Part shown: piece after piece, positions 26,239-33,879 of the stretch
Layout: every line of letters starts with the position of its first letter
Position numbering within the stretch: position 1 is the stretch's first letter
NCBI RefSeq assembly: GCF_000685035.1
Contig: NZ_BAYB01000013.1
Span: 248,001 to 312,000, forward strand
From: Paraburkholderia ferrariae NBRC 106233
Lineage (GTDB): Bacteria; Pseudomonadota; Gammaproteobacteria; Burkholderiales; Burkholderiaceae
Length of the DNA: 64,000 nt
Reading direction: 5' to 3'
Notes under the pieces: model-generated
The model's database searches: none
What the model was told of the DNA's origin: nothing
What the model saw: the letters and a program-made list of their open reading frames with translations, nothing else
Program-made: the position numbers and the translations under genes

Positions 26239-26888
26239 TGAGACTCGACAATTCATCCGCATTCACGGTACCCGCAACACTCGCGCTCGCGGTGGCGCTT
26301 GCACTGACGTTGCCGCTGCCGGCGCACGCGCAGAACTCGGACGTGATGATGCGCTCGCCGTCCGCCTCGCAGGACGCGTCCCCCACGCGGCAGCGGACGC
26401 CTGAAAGTTCGTGGCTACGGCCGCAGTTCGGCGGCCGCGATGCGAATCTGCATGGGCGCGCGCGCGGCGCGCTGGGCGGCGGCAACGGCGCAGCCGCGCG
26501 TGCCCAGTCACAGCAGGCACCGCGACAATCGACGCACGACGTGCTGGTTGGCAGCGATCCCGATCTCGCGATGCCGCTCGTTCCCTGCGATGCGCTTGGC
26601 AGTTCGACGCGCAGGGCGGGCCCGGCGCTCGGCGCGTATGCGCCGGGCAGCGGGCCGGGTAACGGCACCGACAGCGCGGCTGGCATCGGATACGATCCGG
26701 CGACCGGGTTGAGCGAGCCGCTGCCCTCCATTCCCAGCTGCACGAGCGTGGTGTCGACGAACCGCAATGCGGGTGCGGGTGACCGCAGCACGAGCATCTA
26801 CGAACAGCTCGCGCCCGACGTGGATCGCACGAGCATCGGCGGGCGGCCGGGCACGTTGACGGTGCTGCGGCCTTTTGCCGACGACTGA
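26235..26888 (+). CDS. small secreted protein of unknown function
   Basis: I do not recognise a family. The 217 residues begin with a classic Sec signal peptide (basic start, then VPATLALAVALALTLPLPAHA, cleavage likely after AHA at about residue 32). The mature part is low-complexity, rich in Gly, Ala, Ser, Arg and Pro, with two cysteines (in PLVPCDALG and PSIPSCTSV). The ATG overlaps the stop of the upstream glycosyltransferase gene, so it is the last gene of the plus arm. It may be a structural or periplasmic accessory of export. It is probably disordered in part. Confidence 0.72.
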   Translation: MMRLDNSSAFTVPATLALAVALALTLPLPAHAQNSDVMMRSPSASQDASPTRQRTPESSWLRPQFGGRDANLHGRARGALGGGNGAAARAQSQQAPRQSTHDVLVGSDPDLAMPLVPCDALGSSTRRAGPALGAYAPGSGPGNGTDSAAGIGYDPATGLSEPLPSIPSCTSVVSTNRNAGAGDRSTSIYEQLAPDVDRTSIGGRPGTLTVLRPFADD

Positions 26889-26895
26889 CGACTGA

Positions 26896-26935
26896 CGGCC
26901 GACCGCCGGTTCATCGATTGACCGATGGCCGGCCG
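26896..26935. terminator. GC-rich hairpin between convergent genes
   Basis: Nested arms cggcc/ggccg, ccgg/ccgg and catcg/cgatg enclose a small loop, overlapping the stop codon of the Crp/Fnr gene. It lies where the plus arm and the minus-strand regulator gene converge. There is no U-run on either side, so if it terminates transcription it does not look like a classical intrinsic terminator. Confidence 0.35.
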
Positions 26936-27777
26936 ATGCGCGCGGCGTGCCGTGCCTCGATCCAGCCGCGCTCCGTGCGCTCAGCAATAATGGCCTCGGC
27001 GGCGGACGCCTCGCCGCCTGTCTCGCTGACGGCCACATCGCCGGCACGCATCTCGTTGAACTCGAGCTCGCCACGCGCCGCGCGATGCAGGGCGTGTTCG
27101 TCGAGCACCAGATAGCGGCCGTGGTCCTTGCGGATGATCCGGTTCTCGACCAGCAGGTTAAGCGCGCGCGAAACCGTTTCGCGGCTGACCGTGGCGGTGA
27201 TGGCGATCGCACGCTGGTTAGGTGGCTTTTCGATCGTCGCGATACCGTCGCAGCCTACTGTGACCAGGCTTGCCATCACAGCGTACACCCGTGCACGCGC
27301 GCTCGTGACACCCAGTTTCGAACGGTCGTCGAAACTCTGCCGGATCGACTCGCAGAGCTGGCAGAGCAGCAGATATGTCACCTCGACCGAACGCAGCAGA
27401 AAGCGTTCCGCCTGCTCACGATCGAGAAAACCAACGAGCGCGTCGTTCACCGCAATGATTGATACCGTCTGTGGATGTCCGTCAATGATCGATAGCAAGC
27501 CAAAGTACTCGCCGGGTTCGATGAATCCAAGCCCGACTTCGCGGCCGTCCTCGCTGACCGAAACCTGCTGCAGACGGCCAGATAGCACAAACATCAATGC
27601 CGCGCCAGGCGCACCACGGCTGATCACGATATCGCCCCGCTTGAACCGGCGCGTGCGCACATGCGCGGCGATGCTGCTCAATGCACTGTCATCGAGACTC
27701 GACAACAGACGCTGACGACGCAGGATTTCGATTGAAACCCGCCCAACTCCCCCTCGGTCGCGGCATGAATCGCTCAT
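26911..27777 (-). CDS. Crp/Fnr-family transcriptional regulator
   Basis: The 288-residue protein has a cyclic-nucleotide-binding-type beta-roll (about 18-130, with RRFKRGDIVISRGAPGAALMFVLSGRLQQV and FIEPGEYFGLLSIIDGHPQTVSIIA). A long dimer helix follows, then a winged-helix DNA-binding domain (PPNQRAIAITATVSRETVSRALNLLVENRIIRKD). It lacks an Fnr-type cysteine cluster at the N terminus. A C-terminal extension of about 50 residues past the winged helix is rich in Ala, Glu and Arg. It sits at the end of the exopolysaccharide locus, where two Crp-like operators are visible (1639-1656, 16404-16419). Relatives in Burkholderia control biofilm polysaccharides with c-di-GMP as ligand; that role here is an inference. 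Confidence 0.92.
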   Translation of the reverse strand: MSDSCRDRGGVGRVSIEILRRQRLLSSLDDSALSSIAAHVRTRRFKRGDIVISRGAPGAALMFVLSGRLQQVSVSEDGREVGLGFIEPGEYFGLLSIIDGHPQTVSIIAVNDALVGFLDREQAERFLLRSVEVTYLLLCQLCESIRQSFDDRSKLGVTSARARVYAVMASLVTVGCDGIATIEKPPNQRAIAITATVSRETVSRALNLLVENRIIRKDHGRYLVLDEHALHRAARGELEFNEMRAGDVAVSETGGEASAAEAIIAERTERGWIEARHAARIGRPSVNR

Positions 27778-28144
27778 GGTGCGTTTCCTTGCAACGCTGA
27801 CAAAACGATTGCTGAAACGGGCAGAAGGCCGAATGCTGCACGCAGCGTTCCTCGCAGGTATCCCCGTTCGCTCTTGACTGGACGACTGCCCAGCGGAAAG
27901 ACCGAAAGACGCGCATGCCTGCTGGACGGCGTCACTCTCCGTCCCCGGATACCTGCATTGCCCTGAACCACCGTGATCGATGGACGCCCTCTGAATCTAT
28001 TACGACCCGACGGGTCATACGGGATTGCTTCGTGCACACCCCACTGCATACGGTCCATAGTTTTGTTCACGTGATATTTTTGTCCGGGAACTTATAGCTC
28101 GTCTGACACTTTGACTCTTTGCGTCGTGCCTGGATGGCCGCGCC
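27778..28144. other. intergenic region upstream of the Crp/Fnr gene
   Basis: These 367 bases separate the Crp/Fnr gene from the EAL-linked gene, both on the minus strand. They must hold the promoter of the regulator. I see no Crp-type palindrome and no convincing short gene here; base composition drops slightly toward AT near 28,060-28,100. Confidence 0.5.
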
Positions 28145-28618
28145 TCAATGCTCGTCGGTGTCCGGCGTCCACCAGGGCGGACGCTTGTAGACAGGCTCGT
28201 CGTCCCGTCCGCCATGCGGCACGGGGCCGTAAGCCTTCAACCGGATCAGGCGGCCGTGTCCCTGGCCGAGCTGCCGCATCCGCTGCAGTTGGTTTTCGCT
28301 CCAGTCCGAGCCGGGCGCCGGCTCCAGCGGATCGACACGGTGGTAGCGTTCGAAGCCGTAAAACGCCACGGCCAGCGCGTTCTCGTAGGTGTCGATGGCC
28401 TGCCGGTCGCCCGGCCTGACGATGCCAAGGCAGCCGCGTCTCCGGACCACGGTTTCCGCTTGGGTAAGGCAACGCTGGGCCCACTGCACGGCGTCGATAT
28501 GCGCGATGTCCTGCGGGAGCATCCGCTGGAGCCGGCACAGGCAATCCTCCGGTGTAGGATCGACCAAGCGCCGGATGTGGGCGATCACGGATGTCATGAA
28601 AGGCCGTACCGTGCTCAT
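28145..28618 (-). CDS. hypothetical protein coupled to an EAL-domain gene
   Basis: The family is not recognised. The 157-residue protein starts at an ATG that overlaps the stop of the EAL gene (ATGA), which decides the start over the longer frame. It appears soluble, with several cysteines (DCLCRLQRM, RCLTQ, RRRGCLG) and a Trp/Arg/His-rich tail ending KRPPWWTPDTDEH. A helical region around IDTYENALAVAFYGFERYHRVD may form a bundle. Tight coupling suggests it works with, or modulates, the EAL protein. It could bind the phosphodiesterase or a shared target; no catalytic motif is evident. Confidence 0.7.
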   Translation of the reverse strand: MSTVRPFMTSVIAHIRRLVDPTPEDCLCRLQRMLPQDIAHIDAVQWAQRCLTQAETVVRRRGCLGIVRPGDRQAIDTYENALAVAFYGFERYHRVDPLEPAPGSDWSENQLQRMRQLGQGHGRLIRLKAYGPVPHGGRDDEPVYKRPPWWTPDTDEH

Positions 28619-29829
28619 GCGTCCGCCTCCGGCACCACGTCCAGCAGGGTCACGGGCGGGCTGCACGGTACCGGCGGTGCCAGTGCCACGCCTTGTAGCC
28701 AGTCCACGCCGGCCTCGAAGGCAATCCGCACGTCGTCGGTCTGCTCAACGCCTTCAGCCACCACGTGGGTGGCCAGCGTCTGACATAACGCGACCAGATG
28801 CCTAAAGGTACGCAGCCCAGCATCGCGATCCCGTGCGTCGCGCAGGCAATACGCGTCGAGCTTGATGATCTGCGGCCGGGTCGCACGGGCAAACGCAAGG
28901 CTGCTGTGGCCGGACCCGAAGTCGTCCAGCGCGATCTGGCAGCCCAGTGTCTTGAGGCGTTCGACAAAGGCAACCGCAATATCGAAATCCGGGATTGGAG
29001 CGGTCTCGGTGATCTCGATCGTGAGCCGGGCCGCGACCTCCGGTCGAGCCGCGAGGCGGTCGAACGTCGAGGCCCACCAGACATCGGCCACCAGGCTGCA
29101 GGCCGAGACGTTGCAGCCCAGGCGCCACTCGTCATGGCGTTCCAGTTGATCCAGCACGGCGAGCACGACCAGGCGATCGAGCGCACGGATCAATCCGAGG
29201 CGCTCCAGCACAGGCGTGACTTGCCCGGCGCCCTCCCCACCGGGCAACCCAAAGACACGTAGCAGACCCTCGGAGTACAGCGCGACCTGTGGCTGGTCGT
29301 AGCGCACCACCGGCTGAAAGGCCAAATTCACCCGCTCCTGAACCAGCGCTTTGCCGAAGGCGACCGCCAGCGCCATGTCGCGCTCGTAATCCATGCGCCA
29401 CCGCCAGCCGAACTGCGGCGCGCTAAGCGTTGGCACTGAAGCGTCGCTGCGTTCAAGTTGCTCCGGGTAGTGGTAGCCGCTACCGATGCCGCCCAGGCCG
29501 CCGTAACGCACCGGGTCAACCGTGACCACCGGGCGTGCGTCGTGCGTATCGGAGACGAGCGGCGTGGCGGCCATCTCGACCTGCCAGCGCTCAATGCGCG
29601 AGGCCGAATCGTGCGGGGGCATCACAGGTTTCGCCGCCACATCGGGCGGCAGCGTCACCAGAAAGCGCGACGGCCCCAACTCGGTAACCGAGCCGCCCCA
29701 AAGATGCGCACGCCATTGCAGCATGCGCATCGCATCAGCAGTGAAGTCGTGGCCATGCAACACAGCCAGATGCGCGTGGTTATGCAGTTCGACCAGCAGG
29801 CCGGCGATGGGTGACTGGGCGGGGCTCAC
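28615..29829 (-). CDS. EAL-domain protein, probable c-di-GMP phosphodiesterase
   Basis: The 404-residue protein has an N-terminal region of about 150 residues of unknown fold and a C-terminal EAL domain (about 155-390). The catalytic set is present: Glu187 in the variant signature YSEGLLR, Asn240 (CNVSA), Glu272 and Glu275 (IEITET), Asp302-Asp303 (LDDFGSG), Lys323 (IIKLD) and the AEGVEQ glutamate. It should hydrolyse c-di-GMP to pGpG. There is no signal or membrane segment. Translation starts at a GTG preceded by AAGGGG. Its location beside a Crp/Fnr gene and an exopolysaccharide locus is suggestive, although it may belong to the accessory island instead. Confidence 0.88.
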   Translation of the reverse strand: MSPAQSPIAGLLVELHNHAHLAVLHGHDFTADAMRMLQWRAHLWGGSVTELGPSRFLVTLPPDVAAKPVMPPHDSASRIERWQVEMAATPLVSDTHDARPVVTVDPVRYGGLGGIGSGYHYPEQLERSDASVPTLSAPQFGWRWRMDYERDMALAVAFGKALVQERVNLAFQPVVRYDQPQVALYSEGLLRVFGLPGGEGAGQVTPVLERLGLIRALDRLVVLAVLDQLERHDEWRLGCNVSACSLVADVWWASTFDRLAARPEVAARLTIEITETAPIPDFDIAVAFVERLKTLGCQIALDDFGSGHSSLAFARATRPQIIKLDAYCLRDARDRDAGLRTFRHLVALCQTLATHVVAEGVEQTDDVRIAFEAGVDWLQGVALAPPVPCSPPVTLLDVVPEADA

Positions 29830-30153
29830 TGCATCCCCTTGTCTGTCTGCGACGGCCTGCGCAAATCGGCTGATCCACTGCGTGTTCCCGCATCGGCAGG
29901 CGGCTGCGTCTCATCAACTCTCTCGAAGAGGTGCACAATGGGTCCTTTGTGTAACCCTTTGTAAATAAGCCGATCAGATCGCAGAAACCCCACTGCCATC
30001 TAGTTTCGCATCGCGCAAGAACGCGTGACAAAAAGGACCATTTCTGTCAATCCGGGGCGCAGCCAAGGGTAGGTTGTTGTCAGCCTGGCGCGCTTCGTCG
30101 GTCCACGCGGCGCCGCCCGTGGGAATGCCCCATGTCTTTGGGGGTTACCACTC
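29830..30153. other. intergenic region before the recombinase pair, with an inverted repeat
   Basis: The 324 bases hold the promoter of the EAL pair on one side and of the first recombinase on the other. An 8-bp inverted repeat, ggtccttt (29941-29948) and aaaggacc (30032-30039), is separated by 83 bases. Two similar pieces (ctttgtgtaaccctttgtaaat) lie just right of the first arm. Serine recombinases often act at sites next to their own genes, so this is a candidate res/inversion site. No coding frame is convincing. Confidence 0.4.
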
Positions 30154-30741
30154 ATGATGATCGGCTATGCACGTGTGTCCACCGATGACCAGAACCTGGA
30201 TCTACAGATCCAGGCGCTTGACCGGCTTGGTTGCGACAAGGTGTTCACCGACCGGGGTATTTCCGGCAGCGCAACTTCCCGGCCGGGGCTGGATCGGGCC
30301 TTGAGCCGCCTCAAGCCCGGCGATAAGCTGGTGGTGTGGCGGCTGGATCGCCTTGGCCGCTCGCTGGCGCACCTGGTGCGGCTGCTCGAATCGCTGGGCC
30401 AGCGCAACGTGCGCTTCCAATCGATCACAGAGCATATCGACACCAGTTCGTCCGGCGGACGACTGGTCTTCCACATGATGGCGGCGCTCGCGGAGTTCGA
30501 GCGTGCATTGATCAGCGAACGCACCCTGGCGGGCATGGCGGCGGCGCGCGCCAACGGCAAGCGTCTGGGCCGACGGCCGTTGCTGTCCTCGGCGCAAGTG
30601 CAGCAGGCGCGTCAATTGCTGGAGGAGGCGTGGGAGGCGCGCGACGTGGCCGCGCACCTGGGCGTTCATCCCCGCACCCTGTCACGCATGCTGGCGAAGG
30701 AAGCGGTAGCGCACCCTTCCAACGCCGACCGGGACGTGTGA
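30154..30741 (+). CDS. serine recombinase, resolvase/invertase family (copy 1)
   Basis: The 195-residue protein starts MMIGYARVSTDDQNLDLQIQAL, with the catalytic Ser in the YARVSTDDQ motif. It continues with GISGSATSRPGLDRALSRLKPGD, VWRLDRLGRSLAHLV with the active-site Arg pair, GGRLVFHMMAALAEFERALI and ERTLAGMAAARANGKRLGRR. A helix-turn-helix tail follows (ARDVAAHLGVHPRTLSRML). Length and layout are those of small Tn3-type resolvases or DNA invertases. It is followed by a second, clearly homologous recombinase on the same strand. No transposase of the Tn3 type is visible, so it is either a resolvase left from a lost transposon or an invertase. Confidence 0.95.
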   Translation: MMIGYARVSTDDQNLDLQIQALDRLGCDKVFTDRGISGSATSRPGLDRALSRLKPGDKLVVWRLDRLGRSLAHLVRLLESLGQRNVRFQSITEHIDTSSSGGRLVFHMMAALAEFERALISERTLAGMAAARANGKRLGRRPLLSSAQVQQARQLLEEAWEARDVAAHLGVHPRTLSRMLAKEAVAHPSNADRDV

Positions 30742-30864
30742 ATCCTGGTCGGTCGCGCCCAGGGCCGGCACATGGAACGTGATAAGTCTGATGACCGGCG
30801 GAGGCGCGAAACGTCGCAGCCCAATCGACGGGCCGCCCCTGATTTGGGAAATGAGACATGACAT

Positions 30865-30904
30865 GTGGTGTGATCTCCCTACCTACAAAGGTACGGAGAA
30901 CCAC
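30865..30904 (+). promoter_or_regulatory. hairpin covering the ribosome-binding site of recombinase copy 2
   Basis: Arms tacct (30880-30884) and aggta (30889-30893) close a 4-base loop. The stem extends through tctcc/ggaga and, after a 4-base bulge, gtggt/accac. The right arm contains ggag (30895-30898), the likely Shine-Dalgarno sequence of the ATG at 30908. Folding would hide it. It could equally be a recombinase or repressor binding dyad. Confidence 0.45.
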
Positions 30905-30907
30905 ACA

Positions 30908-31540
30908 ATGATCATTGGCTACGCACGTGTTTCAACTGACGAACAAAACTTAACCCTGCAGATCCAGGCGCTTGAGAAGGCGGGGTGCGTCAGGATTTAC
31001 TCGGACCATGGCATCTCGGGCAGTCTGATGTCGCGGCCAGGGCTCGACCGGGCGCTACGTCGCATCAAACCAGGCGGCAAGCTCGTCGTCTGGCGGCTGG
31101 ACCGGTTGGGACGTTCGCTGCCGCATCTGGTACGGTTGCTGGACCAACTGGGCCGGCGCGACGTGCTGTTCCAGTCCATCACCGAACATATCGACACCAA
31201 CTCCAGCGGCGGCCGCCTGATCTTTCACGTGATGGCGGCACTCGCGGAGTTCGAGCGCGCCTTGATCAGCGAACGCACGCGTGCCGGCATGGCGGCCGCG
31301 CGGGCGGAGGGCAGGCGTCTCGGGCGACGCCCTTCGCTGGACACCGGGCAATGCCAGGAAGCCAGTCGCCTGCTCGACGCTGAGGGATGGACTACCCGAC
31401 AGGTAGCAGATCATTTTCACGTTCACCCGCGGACCTTGCGCCGACTCGTGGCCCGGACTAGCTGCAATGCGCCCGTCGGTGCAGGCACGGATCGGCCGAC
31501 GGCCCCGCCTCCCCGTGCAAAACACGCCGCAAGGCATTGA
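30908..31540 (+). CDS. serine recombinase, resolvase/invertase family (copy 2)
   Basis: The 210-residue protein starts MIIGYARVSTDEQNLTLQIQAL and runs closely parallel to copy 1 through the catalytic domain (GISGSLMSRPGLDRALRRIKPGG, VWRLDRLGRSLPHLV, FQSITEHIDTNSSGGRLIFH). It diverges in the C-terminal helix-turn-helix (TRQVADHFHVHPRTLRRLV) and has a longer Ala/Pro-rich tail. Two active-looking paralogs in tandem, 166 bases apart, suggest either duplication followed by divergence of DNA specificity or two remnants of different transposons. The start at 30908 is preferred over the earlier in-frame start at 30779 because of the YARVS alignment and the GGAG at proper distance. Confidence 0.93.
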   Translation: MIIGYARVSTDEQNLTLQIQALEKAGCVRIYSDHGISGSLMSRPGLDRALRRIKPGGKLVVWRLDRLGRSLPHLVRLLDQLGRRDVLFQSITEHIDTNSSGGRLIFHVMAALAEFERALISERTRAGMAAARAEGRRLGRRPSLDTGQCQEASRLLDAEGWTTRQVADHFHVHPRTLRRLVARTSCNAPVGAGTDRPTAPPPRAKHAARH

Positions 31541-31558
31541 GGCCGTATCGCGTTCGCC

Positions 31559-32644
31559 CTAGTCTGACTGTGTCATATAACTAGTTGCGCGCTCTGTGGC
31601 CGTGCAGGAAGAGAGCCATCGTTGCATGAGCCTTTGTCCAAGCAGGATGCGCAACGTAGTGATGGAATCAGGAACGTGGCGTTGAGCGCGCTGGACTGCC
31701 CCGGGGGATGTAATCCGGGGGAAGGGCAGGCAGCGCGCGTTCAAGGAAGTTTTTTTATCGCGTCCATCGGGTTGCATCCTGAGCCGCTGAGCCATCAGAA
31801 ATTCATACGCAGTGGTACTCAGTGTGGCGTGGTGGTGAAAGCCACGCCAACCTCTTCCTTCATAATGACCGAGCCCGAACGTTGGCGGCTTGCCGCGCCC
31901 GCTCCAGGGCTTGGGCGGAAGTGGCACCGTACCGGGTGCCCACACAGAGGTGCCCGGCCGGATCCCTACCGCGTACAACAAACCCAGTTCAGTTACGCCA
32001 TCCCGAAAAGCGGTTTCGTCGCCGTACCCGGCATCGGCCAGCAGGATGCCCGGCGCAACGCCGGATGCTATAGCCTCGCGAAGCTGGGCCAGCGCAATCT
32101 GTGGCCTGGGCTCGAAAACCAGATCGTCGGGAATGCCCGCACGACGCGCTCGTTCCCGGTCGTCAATCCATTCCTTGGGGACATACAGTTGCCAGGCAAT
32201 CGGCAAACTGCCGCGTTGTGTCGCGATCGACAGGCTCACGGCGACCTGACAGTTGTCCTGCTTTCCGAGCTGCCCGCAGTACTGATGCGCCGCCCCGACC
32301 GAATGACGTCCCTTCTATGGAAAACCGGTGTCGTCAATAATCCAGTAATAGCCGGCTTCTTCAGCAGCGTGCATGCCTAACGCGGGCATTACCCATTCGC
32401 GTACCGGATGCAAGACCGCACGGTCAGACCAGTCTGCCTTCGCTACAAAGTGGCGAAGTGACTGGTGCTTCGCGCTCGCGTAAAGGGGGTCAATGTGCGC
32501 GGCCATCGGCTCGACGCTCTTGCGCGACAGTGGTAACACCAGGCCCGAACAGTAGCCCTTGAGGCCGGCATGGCGATCGGCATGCCCTAACGCCCGCCCC
32601 AGATGATTCAGATATGCGTCAAATTCGTCGACATCTTCTCTCAT
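31559..32644 (-). pseudogene. IS701-family transposase, broken by an in-frame TAG and an internal deletion
   Basis: One minus-strand frame carries the N terminus (MREDVDEFDAYLNHLGRAL to GYYWIIDDTGFP). A TAG follows at 32317-32315 exactly where the family has Lys in DDTGFPKKG, and the frame then continues KGRHSVGAAHQYCGQLG, QVAVSLSIATQRGSLP and LLADAGYGDETAFRDG. Further on, SGRGKPPT is joined directly to FGLGHYEGRGWRGFHHH. In intact relatives about 100 residues, including the last catalytic region, lie between these, so an in-frame deletion is inferred. The frame finally stops at a TAG formed by the flanking CTAG. It is inactive as it stands. Confidence 0.85.
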
Positions 32645-32721
32645 CGCGATCGCCCGACTTCTGTATTATTCAATACTACCAGGTATCGCTTCACCGCAAA
32701 TGATTTTGTGACATAGTAAGA
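31563..32721 (-). mobile_element. IS701-family insertion sequence, defective, with CTAG target duplication
   Basis: Flanking CTAG at 31559-31562 and 32722-32725 fits the 4-bp YTAR duplication typical of IS701-family insertion. The ends just inside are imperfect inverted repeats: tctgactgtgtcata at the left and, read inward from the right, tcttactatgtcaca. At 1,159 bp the element is shorter than full IS701 elements because its transposase gene has lost an internal piece. It sits between the recombinase pair and a truncated transporter gene, and is probably what exposed that truncation. Confidence 0.75.
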
Positions 32722-32740
32722 CTAGAACCTACTGCAGTGG

Positions 32741-32955
32741 GAGTAGCTACCGCTTGTCCAGCGGCCGGCGTGGTACATCATCGTCACGCCCATCGCGGTG
32801 GGCTTCATCATGAAGGAAACCGGCAACTTCGCGTGGGCGCTCGCGTTGCTCAGCGCCATCGCCGTGGTCGGCGCGCTGTGCTATGTGGTGCTCCTCGGCA
32901 CGGTGCAGCGCATCGAACTGCCGGGTCGTCCGCCAGCACTCCCGACAGACAGAAA
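32741..32955 (+). pseudogene. 3'-terminal remnant of an MFS transporter (ACS family, sugar-acid type)
   Basis: Frame 32798 and the codons before it give IIVTPIAVGFIMKETGNFAWALALLSAIAVVGALCYVVLLGTVQRIEL. This closely follows the last two helices and the RIEL end of glucarate/galactarate/tartrate-type anion:cation symporters. Everything upstream is missing, and codons before IIVTP look shifted. The piece lies 15 to 40 bases from the edge of the IS701 element, which probably removed the rest. A LysR regulator next door on the opposite strand may once have controlled it. Confidence 0.7.
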
Positions 32956-32997
32956 GCGCCGGCTGACGCGAAAAGCGCTACGCGCCCCGCACCCGCA

Positions 32998-33879
32998 CTA
33001 CTGCGAGCGAACGCGGCAACGCTCGACCGCATCGAAAAACGACGCGATCAGCATGCTATCGCGTCGTTCGCGCAGGCAGCACACCTGGATGTGCGTCCAC
33101 ACCACGTTCCCCTCGATACGTACCGGCCGCAGGCGAGGGTCAGGCACGTACTCCGATTGCGAAACCGTGCCGACGCCGAGTCCGCGCGCGACGGCCTCGC
33201 GCAGCGCCTCGCGGCTCCCTATTTCCATCGCGACCTGAACGATCACGTTGTGCTCGAGTAGTGCGTCTTCGAGCGCACGGCGCGTCGTCGACCCCGGCTC
33301 GCGCATCAACAGCCGTTCGCCCGCCAGTTCGCTCAGGGCGACCGAAGAGCGCGTCGCGAACCGGTGGCTCGCATTCACGAACACGATCACCGGATAGCTC
33401 GCGTACGACTGCATGTAATAGCGTTCGTCCGGATGCCTGCTGGCGACAATGCCCACATCGCAGGTGTAATCGTCCAGATCGTTCAATACGACTTCGGAAT
33501 TGCCGAGCGTCACGTTCAGGCGGATCAAGGGATGGACAGCGTAATACGCCTCGATCATGTCAGTGATGTGATACTGCCCGACCGCGCCGATTTTCAACAC
33601 CCCGCGGCGTAGCGCGCCGCTGTCGCACAGCAGGGTGTGCGTATCGCTTTCGAGCGCGGCCATTTGCCTGGCAAGCGGCAACAGTTCCATCCCAATCGAC
33701 GAAAGATCGACCCGCTTGCCGCGCCGGCGGAACAACTCGACGCCGTATTCCTGCTCAAGTTGCTGAATCTGCGACGAGATCGTGCTCTGACTGACCCCGA
33801 GCGCCCGCGACGCCGCAGTGAAACCGTTGTGTTGGGCAACAGAGACGAATGCCCGGAGTTGGGCGAGGGTGACTGACAT
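32998..33879 (-). CDS. LysR-family transcriptional regulator
   Basis: The 293-residue protein starts at 33879 (MSVTLAQLRAFVSVAQHNGFTAASRALGVSQSTISSQIQQLE), a standard LysR winged helix; the longer frame adds an implausible leader. A periplasmic-binding-protein-like sensor domain follows (LKIGAVGQYHITDMIEAYYAVHP, GERLLMREPGSTTRRALEDALLEH, GLGVGTVSQSEYV). Its sensor half resembles the LysR type linked to aminoethylphosphonate and organic-anion use, but the effector cannot be fixed. It faces the phospholipase locus across a 379-bp divergent gap. It is flanked on the other side by a transporter remnant, so its original partner may be gone. Confidence 0.9.
   Translation of the reverse strand: MSVTLAQLRAFVSVAQHNGFTAASRALGVSQSTISSQIQQLEQEYGVELFRRRGKRVDLSSIGMELLPLARQMAALESDTHTLLCDSGALRRGVLKIGAVGQYHITDMIEAYYAVHPLIRLNVTLGNSEVVLNDLDDYTCDVGIVASRHPDERYYMQSYASYPVIVFVNASHRFATRSSVALSELAGERLLMREPGSTTRRALEDALLEHNVIVQVAMEIGSREALREAVARGLGVGTVSQSEYVPDPRLRPVRIEGNVVWTHIQVCCLRERRDSMLIASFFDAVERCRVRSQ

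Noticed and set aside
29941..30039. CRISPR or other short-repeat array suggested by the repeated ctttgt pieces
   Set aside because: The pieces are only two or three, irregular in length and spacing, with no spacer-repeat structure. No CRISPR array was seen anywhere in the window.
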